NCBI RefSeq assembly: GCF_900492205.1
Contig: NZ_UEYQ01000012.1
Coordinates: forward strand, 51,536 to 115,535
Source: Ciceribacter sp. T2.26MG-112.2
Lineage (GTDB): Bacteria; Pseudomonadota; Alphaproteobacteria; Rhizobiales; Rhizobiaceae
Reading direction: 5' to 3'
DNA: 64,000 nt
This document shows, one piece after another, positions 16,070 to 22,633 of the stretch. The notes beneath the pieces were generated by a model, which saw only the letters and a list, made by a program, of their open reading frames with translations, was not told the DNA's origin and ran no database searches. Both the position numbers and the translations under genes were made by a program. How positions within the stretch are numbered: the stretch's first letter is position 1; every line of letters begins with the position of its first letter.

Positions 16070-17113
16070 TCACATGGCGCTATAATTTGGCTGTAGAATG
16101 AACTGCCATAGCGGGAGCGATGGCTCTTTATAGTCCTCTGGAATATCGAGCGCGAAGAACTTGGGATCTTGCTTCACGTCCAGAGCTTTGACTGTGTTGT
16201 CTCCAACGGTGAGTTCGCGGTAAGAATTGCTGATCATAGCGCTTAGGTTTCCGACGACCTGGAACGGCTGATCCTCGACGGGGTTTTCGGGGCTAAAAAC
16301 CCAACGCAGTCCGACAACCTTGCTATCACTTATGAGAGGTGTGGCTTCGCTAACAGGCCAATTACCATATCGCATCAAGTAGAATATTATCCGCTTGCCT
16401 TGGTTGTCTGTCACCTCTTGGTCACGGCAGTAGAAATGAATTGCCCTGGTCGTGAAATACACATCTCCATTGTCAGCGGGGATCGAACATTCATCAGGTC
16501 TTCCAAGTATCACGAAACGTAGATCAGGTAGCGTTGCTATCATTCGGTCGCCTAATATCGCCATTTCGTTCCTAGCTATGGCCTCTGTAAAATTGACGAC
16601 GTAGTGTCGTTTTTTCTGGCGGAAAGCTTCCTTGGCCAGCAGCACCCACACGTTGGGTTTTGAAAAGTAGATGGCAAACCGTAGCGGAATGTTGTTCAAT
16701 TGAGCGTAGGCTTCGAGCCCGCGTATTGTCTTTTTCGGGACTGTGAACTCCGCTTTGAATGTCTTCATGTGGAAGTTTTTTACCTCCACCAAGTAGTATC
16801 TGCCATCTTTGAGAAATACGCGGTAGTCTGGGACTTCGAAATCGCCCTCGCTGACGAATATATCTCCGCTGTCCTCTTGCTTGATCATCTGGCATCTTCC
16901 CATCGCACCAGCCACATGAGCAAAAAGCGCCTCAGCACGTTTCCCATGCAGCAATGTTGGGTTCGTTTGAGAAGCCTTCAAAGATTCGCTGACAGTTTTG
17001 AGAAAATCCGAGAGGTCAGCCTCAGCACTGATTACGTAGTCGCGATCGCGGCCGATCGCCTTATACAATTCAATCACGTCAAATTTTGCCGGATTACGTT
17101 TCTTGCGCTGCAT
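16070..17113 (-). CDS. Orphan PD-(D/E)XK nuclease-like protein, 347 residues
   Basis: I do not recognise a named family. A candidate PD-(D/E)XK core lies near residues 91-113: EVPDYRVFLKDGRYYLVEVKNF, with Asp, Glu and Lys in the nuclease spacing, preceded by helical TLLHGKRAEALFAHVAGAMG, where a conserved glutamate could sit. Two-thirds of the protein follows this core and looks alpha/beta with no membrane segment. GGGAGGAG precedes the ATG. GC content is visibly lower than in neighbours, which suggests horizontal acquisition. No methyltransferase or helicase is adjacent. A defence or Mrr-like restriction role is plausible but unproven. Confidence 0.7.
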   Translation of the reverse strand: MQRKKRNPAKFDVIELYKAIGRDRDYVISAEADLSDFLKTVSESLKASQTNPTLLHGKRAEALFAHVAGAMGRCQMIKQEDSGDIFVSEGDFEVPDYRVFLKDGRYYLVEVKNFHMKTFKAEFTVPKKTIRGLEAYAQLNNIPLRFAIYFSKPNVWVLLAKEAFRQKKRHYVVNFTEAIARNEMAILGDRMIATLPDLRFVILGRPDECSIPADNGDVYFTTRAIHFYCRDQEVTDNQGKRIIFYLMRYGNWPVSEATPLISDSKVVGLRWVFSPENPVEDQPFQVVGNLSAMISNSYRELTVGDNTVKALDVKQDPKFFALDIPEDYKEPSLPLWQFILQPNYSAM

Positions 17114-17286
17114 TGGCTCCTCCCGCTCGCAATTTCGGCCGACTCAAATGCCGCAGAAATAATCCTCCAAAAGTTCTCCTCTTGGCGTGAGATAACATTG
17201 AGTTCAGACGCTGGCGACAAGGACAACGACCAAATGTGCGACGTTCGCACACGGCAACGGAGAGTTCTTTACGGCGCTACGAAAAG

Positions 17287-17311
17287 AAGGGGCGCGCCTA
17301 GCGCGCCCCTT
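17287..17311 (-). terminator. Intrinsic terminator containing the stop codon of the small gene
   Basis: AAGGGGCGCGC-cta-GCGCGCCCCTT forms an 11-bp perfect stem with a 3-nt loop. Read on the minus strand it is followed by a CTTTTC tract. The loop is the TAG stop codon of the 17298-17465 gene, so translation would run into the hairpin. It separates the small gene from the nuclease-like gene downstream. Confidence 0.7.
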
Positions 17312-17465
17312 GAAGGGTGGAGGTGGAGAACGCCATCGCCGCGGCTACACTGGCTCCTGTCGCCCAGACGGTTTCGACGATATGGGTAACAATCGATGGT
17401 AGTATAATACGAGTACGCTTGACTACGCAGGCAATCGACTTCGAATTCTTTTGCTTTTTGTTCAT
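17298..17465 (-). CDS. Small basic/hydrophobic peptide gene, 55 residues, unknown
   Basis: The peptide starts MNKKQKNSKSIACVVKRTR and ends ATGASVAAAMAFSTSTLQGAR: a strongly basic N-terminal half and a hydrophobic, small-residue C-terminal half. AAAGGAGG, an essentially ideal Shine-Dalgarno, lies 5 nt before the ATG, and a terminator overlaps its stop codon. Those two signals, not similarity, support it as a real gene. A CTCCG/CGGAG hairpin lies in the leader at about 17486-17501. It could be a small membrane peptide, type I-like toxin, peptide precursor or leader peptide. An upstream in-frame extension to 17609 runs through the tRNA-like segment and is not favoured. Confidence 0.55.
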   Translation of the reverse strand: MNKKQKNSKSIACVVKRTRIILPSIVTHIVETVWATGASVAAAMAFSTSTLQGAR

Positions 17466-17517
17466 GATGGCCTCCTTTAACTGCTCTCCGAAGATACGGA
17501 GTGCTACTAAGAGGACA

Positions 17518-17585
17518 ACAAGAGCTAGCGCAGCCGTGGGATTTGAACCCACCCCAACCCCCGAAGAGAAATGCCCTTTTAATGT
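17518..17585 (-). other. tRNA-like 3' half (T-arm and possible long variable arm), probably a remnant
   Basis: On the minus strand GTGGG-TTCAAAT-CCCAC is a textbook T-stem and T-loop, preceded by a CTCTTCGGGGG stretch resembling a class II variable arm and followed by GGCTGCGC. No matching 5' acceptor strand or D-arm is found at the right distance, so it is not a complete canonical tRNA. Such fragments are often traces of integration at a tRNA gene. It lies directly upstream of the small gene and the orphan nuclease-like gene. Confidence 0.35.
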
Positions 17586-17731
17586 ATAAGACAAGCGCCA
17601 GAAATGCAAGAAATGTTGGCGCGCCTCCCGTCAAACAGGTTGCTGCCATACCGAATGCGGACACAAGTGATCTCTCTGTGACCGGCCGGTCTTTGTCGTC
17701 GGCTGATGCGGATGGGGCGTGACGGAGACGC

Positions 17732-18121
17732 TCAGATCGCCTCGACGGCCTTCCGGAGCATGTCGCGCACTTCGCCCGCCACCGATTTCAGCTGCGCGTT
17801 CGGGATCGCTTCCATCGAGGCCTGCGGGTCGATGGCGCTGACCATGACGGAATGGGCGCCGGTTCGGCGCACGATGACATTGCAGGGCAGCATGGCGCCG
17901 ACCTTCGGCTCGATGCCGATGGCCTGATGGGCCATTTTCGGGTTGCAGGCGCCGAGGATCAGGTAGTCGTCGATATCCTGGTCGATCTTCTTCTTCAGCG
18001 TCGCCTTGACGTCGATCTCGGTCAACACGCCGAAACCGTTGGCGGCGAGTGCCGCGCGGGTCCTTTCGACAATGCTTGCGAAATCCGTGCCCTCGAACGT
18101 CCTGTCGATCGTGTAGCTCAT
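17732..18121 (-). CDS. DUF302 domain protein
   Basis: The 129-residue protein contains DFASIVERTRAALAANGFGVLTEIDVKATL, YLILGACNPKMAHQAI and MLPCNVIVRR, the three blocks of DUF302. These small proteins are soluble or periplasmic in other contexts and their function is unknown. It is the last gene of a minus-strand run with two transglutaminase-like genes; 48 bp separate it from the upstream one, so co-transcription is likely. Confidence 0.88.
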   Translation of the reverse strand: MSYTIDRTFEGTDFASIVERTRAALAANGFGVLTEIDVKATLKKKIDQDIDDYLILGACNPKMAHQAIGIEPKVGAMLPCNVIVRRTGAHSVMVSAIDPQASMEAIPNAQLKSVAGEVRDMLRKAVEAI

Positions 18122-18169
18122 GTCGGTTCTCCTGTCTGTCTCCGTTGGTCTGTCGGTTCAGCCGGTCCC

Positions 18170-18982
18170 TCAGGCTGTCGGGATCTCCTCCGTCACCACC
18201 TCGAAGCGGGCGAGCCGCGCCGGGCCAAACGCGGTCGACAGCGCCACATCGGTGGCGTCGCGGCCGGTCGCCATCAGGATGCGGCCGATGCGGGGCTTGT
18301 TGTGGCGGGCGTCGACGGTGTGCCAGTGGCCGCCGAGATAGACCTCGAACCAGGCGCTGAAATCCATCGGGTTCGGATCGCGGGGCACGCCGATGTCGCC
18401 GAGATAGCCGGTGCAGTAGCGCGCCGGAATGTTCATGCAGCGGCAGAGTGTGATGGCGAGGTGGGCGAAATCGCGGCACACCCCGGTGCGGGCCCTGAAG
18501 CCGTCATGCGCCGAGCGCGTCGAATCCGCCTGCATGTAGTCGAAGGTGATGTGGTTGTGGACGAAGTCGAGGATCGCCTTGACCCGCGGCCAGCCGAGCG
18601 GGGTATCGGAAAAGGTCGCCCAGGCGAAATCCGCCATCCGGTCGGTGTCGCAATAGCGGCTGCCGAGCAGGAAGACCAGCACGTCGTTCGGCAGGTCCTT
18701 GATGTCGTGCTGGAAGGCATCCTCGGGCAGCACGTCCGGCTGGCCGTTGTCGTAGATCTCGAACTCGGTGGAAATGGTGGTGAGCCCGGCCGGCGCGGTG
18801 ATCCGGCTGCAGGCATTGCCGAAGCCGTCGATGTAGTCGCGCGCCTCGATCGGCCGGTCGAAGCTCAACACCTGCTCGGTCAAAAGGTCGGGCCGGCGCG
18901 ACGGGTGGATGTTGAGAACGAGAAGCATGGCGGTGTCACGCTCGCATTCATAGCCAATCTGGAAGCCGGCACGTATCTTCAT
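18170..18982 (-). CDS. Transglutaminase-like cysteine peptidase family protein
   Basis: The 270-residue protein has an N-terminal beta domain (Bact_transglu_N type) and a transglutaminase-like core: GVCRDFAHLAITLCRCMNIP carries the nucleophile-type cysteine, and SAWFEVYLGGHWHTVDARHN the His/Asp region. Where the family norm is HAW-x-E, this protein has SAW-x-E, as in a known subgroup whose members have DARHN downstream. AAGGATC precedes ATG 18982. It follows another transglutaminase gene, with which it probably forms an operon. Such paralogous pairs are common in proteobacteria, and their substrates are unknown. Confidence 0.85.
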   Translation of the reverse strand: MKIRAGFQIGYECERDTAMLLVLNIHPSRRPDLLTEQVLSFDRPIEARDYIDGFGNACSRITAPAGLTTISTEFEIYDNGQPDVLPEDAFQHDIKDLPNDVLVFLLGSRYCDTDRMADFAWATFSDTPLGWPRVKAILDFVHNHITFDYMQADSTRSAHDGFRARTGVCRDFAHLAITLCRCMNIPARYCTGYLGDIGVPRDPNPMDFSAWFEVYLGGHWHTVDARHNKPRIGRILMATGRDATDVALSTAFGPARLARFEVVTEEIPTA

Positions 18983-19071
18983 CGTGGATCCTTTAGAAGG
19001 GAGAGTGAAACGCGCCGGCATGCCGGCCTCGGGTGAACGCATGGAAAGTCCTGGTGTTCCGGGCCATCCGC

Positions 19072-19965
19072 TCAGGATGGTGCGGCCTCGTCGCCGTCCG
19101 AGGTCACATTGACCTGCACGGTCAGCGACTTGAAATCGGAGGCCCGCCCGTCATAGCTGCCCGACAGCGGGACGGCCTGGCGCGGGTCGCGCGCCACGCC
19201 CACCCGGATCAGGTCGCGATTCCCGACAATGCCGTTGGTCGGGTCGAACTCCACCCAGCCGGCGCCGGGAATGTAGATCTGGCACCAGGCATGGGTCGAT
19301 CCACCGCCAAGCGTGGTCGAGCCGTCGCGATCGGGCACATAGATGTAACCGGTGACGAAGCGGGCGGCGAGGCCGAGCGAGCGGGCGGCCTCCATCATCA
19401 GCAGGGCGAAATCCCGGCAGGTGCCCGTCTTCAGTTCCAGCGTCTCGAGCGGCGACTGTACCCCGTGCTCGGAGCGGCGCACATAGGCGAAGCTGTCGTG
19501 GATCATGTAGCACAGGCTCATCAGCAGGCTGCTGGTGCGGGTCGGCTGGCCCCTGTGCAGGAATTGCCGGGCAAACGCGCCCACCAGGTCGCCCGGATCG
19601 TCGAAATGACGGGCCATCGCCGGTGCCAGGTCCGGCAGTTCTTCCGCGTCATAGGTGAAGGGGTAGTCGATCGCCGTCGCGTCGATGGGGAAATCGAGTG
19701 CGGCATGCGGCGTATGGTCGAGGCGGATATTGCTCTCGAAGCGCAGGCTGGCGGTCTTCGCCTTGAAGCTGAGAAGCGCCACGCAATTGCCGAACGGATC
19801 GTGGATCCAGCGCAGCCGGTCATAGGCCGGCTCGACGGCCAGGCTGACATTCAGCAGCGTCTGGTCGAAACTGTCGCGCGGCCGGAACATCAGCCGGTGT
19901 TCGCCGAGTTTGACCGGGCGCTTGTACTGGTAGTCCGTGATGTGGCGAACGGAGAATATGGTCAC
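19072..19965 (-). CDS. Transglutaminase-like family protein with N-terminal beta domain
   Basis: The 297-residue protein starts at a GTG with GGGAAGC upstream and gives the family N-terminus VTIFSVRHITDYQYKRPVKLGEHRLMFRPRD. The core has the full Cys-His-Asp arrangement: GTCRDFALLMMEAARSLGL, GSTHAWCQIYIPGAGWVEFDPTN. It is probably the first gene of a minus-strand operon with a second transglutaminase and a DUF302 gene. An upstream ATG at 20064 would add a non-conserved segment and is less likely. Crosslinking, peptidase or amidase activity cannot be distinguished. Confidence 0.87.
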   Translation of the reverse strand: MTIFSVRHITDYQYKRPVKLGEHRLMFRPRDSFDQTLLNVSLAVEPAYDRLRWIHDPFGNCVALLSFKAKTASLRFESNIRLDHTPHAALDFPIDATAIDYPFTYDAEELPDLAPAMARHFDDPGDLVGAFARQFLHRGQPTRTSSLLMSLCYMIHDSFAYVRRSEHGVQSPLETLELKTGTCRDFALLMMEAARSLGLAARFVTGYIYVPDRDGSTTLGGGSTHAWCQIYIPGAGWVEFDPTNGIVGNRDLIRVGVARDPRQAVPLSGSYDGRASDFKSLTVQVNVTSDGDEAAPS

Positions 19966-20060
19966 AATGCTTCCCGCCCCCGCCGTGCGGGGGATGTCTC
20001 CTGCGCTCGAACCGTGCCCCACGCTGCGGTGGCCGGTCCGAGCGCAGGATTTGTTTGGAA

Positions 20061-20225
20061 TCACAGCCGGCCGGTGAGAACCAGCACCAGAAGAACGATC
20101 AGCACGATGCCGAGCACGCCGACGCCGCCGTGTCCGAAGCCGTAGCCATAGCCGCCGAAGCGACCGCTAAAGCCACCGAGCAGGGCAATGATGAGGATGA
20201 TGATGAGGATTGTTCCGAGCGACAT
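20061..20225 (-). CDS. DUF3309-type small membrane protein
   Basis: The 54-residue protein is two hydrophobic helices around a glycine/tyrosine turn: MSLGTILIIILIIALLGG, then RFGGYGYGFGHGGVG, then LGIVLIVLLVLVLTGRL. This is the standard DUF3309 pattern; its role is unknown and members are often stress-induced in rhizobia. ACGGAG lies about 10 nt before the ATG. It is a monocistronic-looking gene. Confidence 0.85.
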   Translation of the reverse strand: MSLGTILIIILIIALLGGFSGRFGGYGYGFGHGGVGVLGIVLIVLLVLVLTGRL

Positions 20226-20404
20226 GCAGTTGATCTCCGTTGCTGTTCGCGAGGGCCGCCGCATTGGCGAAGCGGACCGGGGGATTGATCGATGATGGCA
20301 CGGCGAGGAAAGCCAAGGTCGGCCTCCGGCTCTATTAACTACAGGGGGAGGGCATCTTTGTACAGTTGTCGAAACGAAACCCCGCGCAACGAACAGGCGA
20401 AGAT

Positions 20405-20598
20405 ATGGCCCTCGACGCCAAGACAGCCACGACGGGCTGGAGCACGACCATGTCCATGTGCATGACGAGCACCACCGGCATGGCCACGACGGCCCGGTGA
20501 CCGAGCCGCATTCCCATTGGAGGTGCCAAGAACCGCTGCGCCACAAGCACCCGCATTATCCCGACCTGCACCATGGCCACAGCCACGGGCGGACATGA
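20405..20598 (+). pseudogene. Histidine-rich small protein gene with a one-base frameshift
   Basis: From ATG 20405 the frame reads MALDAK and then low-complexity Thr/Met until a stop at 20500. The adjacent frame over the same bases reads DSHDGLEHDHVHVHDEHH, then RHGHDGPVTEPHSHW, then LRHKHPHYPDLHHGHSHGRT before TGA 20596-20598. The dense histidines and the HKHPHYPDLHHGHSH ending look like short metal-binding-type conserved proteins. That frame has no start of its own, and one inserted base near 20420 would join it to the ATG. It is probably a decayed gene. Confidence 0.55.
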
Positions 20599-20616
20599 GG
20601 CGAGGGGACGGAGACG

Positions 20617-21282
20617 TCAGGCCCCTGTGTCTTCTCCATGCCGGGCAAACGGCAGATCGTACATCCGCCCGAGGGCGAAGGCGGCGGCGATGATGCCTGC
20701 GGCGAAAAGCCCGAAATCCTGCGGCACGCCGAGCATGATGGCGGCGCTCCCGCCGATGGCGGACCAGGCAAGCGGGATGACCAGCAACCAGCGCACCACC
20801 GCCCAGCGCCCCGTCAGCAGGATGCCGATGGTGAAGATCGTCGTCGGGCAGGGAGCGATGCCGATCATCGGCATGGCCGGATAGCGATGCCCGGCTGCCA
20901 TTCCCCAGAGTGGGTATGCGAGGACCGCGAAGATGATGAGCAGCAGGCCCGCGATCGTGCGGCCGTCTCTTCGCCTGGCGAAATCGATCTCCGTTCCCCG
21001 CCCTGCGAAAACCGCGAAAAGGACCGCCTCCGCCACGAAGAATGCAGCGAACAGAAAGGCTGCGGGATTGATCGCCGAAAAGAACAGCCCGTGATAGCCG
21101 ATGCCGTTGACCGCCCACATCGCGGCAAGGACGACCAATATGCCCGGATCGGTCATCCGGCTGCGCCGCAGGAGAAGGAACAGGCACAGAAAAATGGCCG
21201 CGTAGGCGAAGACCTGCGTCGGCCAGAGCGCCGTGTTGTATTGCACGAAGACGGCGAAGAAGTCGGCGCGATCGAAGGGCAT
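20617..21282 (-). CDS. DUF6064 family integral membrane protein
   Basis: The 221-residue protein begins MPFDRADFFAVFVQYNTALWPTQ, the conserved opening of DUF6064, followed by about six to seven hydrophobic segments; VNGIGYHGLFFSAINPAA is another family mark. Function is unknown. GGGAG lies upstream of ATG 21282. The gene faces the histidine-rich pseudogene tail to tail. Confidence 0.8.
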   Translation of the reverse strand: MPFDRADFFAVFVQYNTALWPTQVFAYAAIFLCLFLLLRRSRMTDPGILVVLAAMWAVNGIGYHGLFFSAINPAAFLFAAFFVAEAVLFAVFAGRGTEIDFARRRDGRTIAGLLLIIFAVLAYPLWGMAAGHRYPAMPMIGIAPCPTTIFTIGILLTGRWAVVRWLLVIPLAWSAIGGSAAIMLGVPQDFGLFAAGIIAAAFALGRMYDLPFARHGEDTGA

Positions 21283-21364
21283 GACGGTCTCCCGCGGCAA
21301 TGGGGCCGCATTCTACATCAGGATTCCGGGGGCGCCATCGTGAAGGCTCGGCGCCTTCACCCGA

Positions 21365-21511
21365 TCAGCCGCCGATGAACTGGAAATAGACCCAGGCGAG
21401 GCCAAAGGCGGCGATCACGCCGAGCACGATCAGCAGCTTGTCGCGGCCCGGATTGGGCTTCTTCGGCTCCGGCGCCTTCGGCGGCTGCTTGAATTCGACG
21501 ACATTGCTCAT
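21365..21511 (-). CDS. Small single-pass membrane protein, 48 residues
   Basis: The product has a proline/lysine-rich N-terminal half (MSNVVEFKQPPKAPEPKKP) and one transmembrane helix (LLIVLGVIAAFGLAWVYFQF) ending IGG. AGGAG lies 8 nt before the ATG, which supports it as a real gene. I do not recognise a characterised family, though short proteins of this shape are common in Rhizobiaceae. The next upstream DNA is a palindromic repeat, so it stands alone. Confidence 0.7.
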   Translation of the reverse strand: MSNVVEFKQPPKAPEPKKPNPGRDKLLIVLGVIAAFGLAWVYFQFIGG

Positions 21512-21626
21512 GGAAGTCTCCTGATATCGTTTTGCCCGGACTTTAGCCGCAAGGAGATTGAGAAAGTGCTGATGGGGGGTGGGAAATGCGGTCCGGCCTG
21601 CTACGCCTGCTCGTTTCCGCCGATCA

Positions 21627-21826
21627 CCCCCTCTGCCCTGCCGGCATCTCCCCCACAAGGGGGGCGACCCGACTGCGGATGACTTGTCGCCAATGCTACC
21701 GGCCGGAAAAGAAATGTCCGCGTTCGGGGAGCCGAGCTTAAAAAATCCTGCCGCTCCGTCGGGCGAGCGGGCGCGTCTTTCTGGTCTCCCCCCTTGTGGG
21801 GGAGATGCCCGGCAGGGCAGAGGGGG
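21627..21826. repeat. MITE-like palindromic element, copy 1
   Basis: The left arm 21627-21664 (CCCCCTCTGCCCTGCCGGCA...) is repeated inverted at 21788-21826, enclosing a unique core of about 120 bp. Each arm also contains its own CCCCC-ACAA-GGGGG hairpin. Copies 2 and 3 (25845-26023, 46977-47199) share the arms but not the core. It lies between msrB and the 48-residue membrane protein gene. Confidence 0.75.
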
Positions 21827-21854
21827 TGCCCAGCACCGGCGCGGCCGCCGGTCC

Positions 21855-22277
21855 TCACTCCACCCGCTCGAACACCATCGCATGGCCGTTGATGCAGTAG
21901 CGCAACCCGGTCGGCTTCGGGCCGTCGGGGAAGACGTGGCCGAGATGGCCGCCGCAATTGGCGCAGCGGATTTCGGTCCTGACCATGCCGAGCGAGGCGT
22001 CGCGGTGCTCGGTCACGGCACCCGGCGTCACCGGTTCGAAATAGCTCGGCCAGCCGCAGCCGGCGTCGAACTTGGTGTCGGAATAAAACAGCGGCGTCTC
22101 GCAGGCGGCGCAGCGATAAAGCCCCTTGTCGAAATTGTCCCAGTAGGGGCCTGTGAACGGCCGCTCGGTGCCGTGCTCGCGCAGGATGCGGTATTGCTCC
22201 GCCGTCAGCTGCTCGCGCCACTCGTCATCCCTCTTCTCGATCTTCGGCCCGGTTGCACCGGTCGTTATGTCGGTCAT
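21855..22277 (-). CDS. msrB: Peptide-methionine (R)-S-oxide reductase
   Basis: The 140-residue enzyme reduces methionine-R-sulfoxide in proteins. It has the zinc cysteine pairs CAAC and CANC, the [10 protein letters not shown] block, [12 protein letters not shown], and the catalytic cysteine in RYCING. Length and motif order are standard for a cytoplasmic MsrB. ATG 22277 is chosen because GGAG precedes it and MTDITTG matches the family start. It is transcribed divergently from the mrp operon. Confidence 0.95.
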   Translation of the reverse strand: MTDITTGATGPKIEKRDDEWREQLTAEQYRILREHGTERPFTGPYWDNFDKGLYRCAACETPLFYSDTKFDAGCGWPSYFEPVTPGAVTEHRDASLGMVRTEIRCANCGGHLGHVFPDGPKPTGLRYCINGHAMVFERVE

Positions 22278-22633
22278 CGTGGTTACTCCGATTGTCTCGG
22301 CCGATAGATAGGGTGGCGGCAAGCAGACGGCAATTGCCGCAGTGGCAGGCCCCGACGCTTATCCCTCGGATCATGTCCGTGAGCCGGCCGCCCAAGCAAC
22401 GGGCGAGGCGTCGCAGTCACGACTAAAACAACTATTCTGAATATGCCGCCGCGTCTTTGACGCAACAGGGACAGGGTCCGTGAAAGTCCATGGAAAGCGT
22501 TGACAAACGTCTATTTGAACAGAGGATTTTCCGTTTTTCCTTGAGGCGCGCGACGCTTTGTCCTAACACCATGCCCACTTTCCGCCCCTTTCTTTGAAGG
22601 GGCGGCGCCGAAACGCGCTGACAGGGATAGGGA
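22278..22633 (+). other. 356-bp region between msrB and mrpA: mrp promoter and leader hairpin
   Basis: No gene is seen. TTGACA at 22498-22503 is a good -35, although the -10 position (AGGATT) is weak. Just before mrpA, CCGCCCCTT and AAGGGGCGG (22582-22605) form a 9-bp hairpin in the presumed leader, 28 bp from the start codon. No known riboswitch fold is recognised. Confidence 0.4.

Noticed and set aside
17518..17640. Complete tRNA or tmRNA gene
   Set aside because: Only a T-arm and a possible variable arm can be drawn; the acceptor strand and D-arm cannot be paired, so it is kept only as a tRNA-like remnant.
20617..21282. Lower-GC or phage origin for the DUF6064 region
   Set aside because: The composition and codon use look like the surrounding core genes; only the adjacent His-rich gene is damaged.
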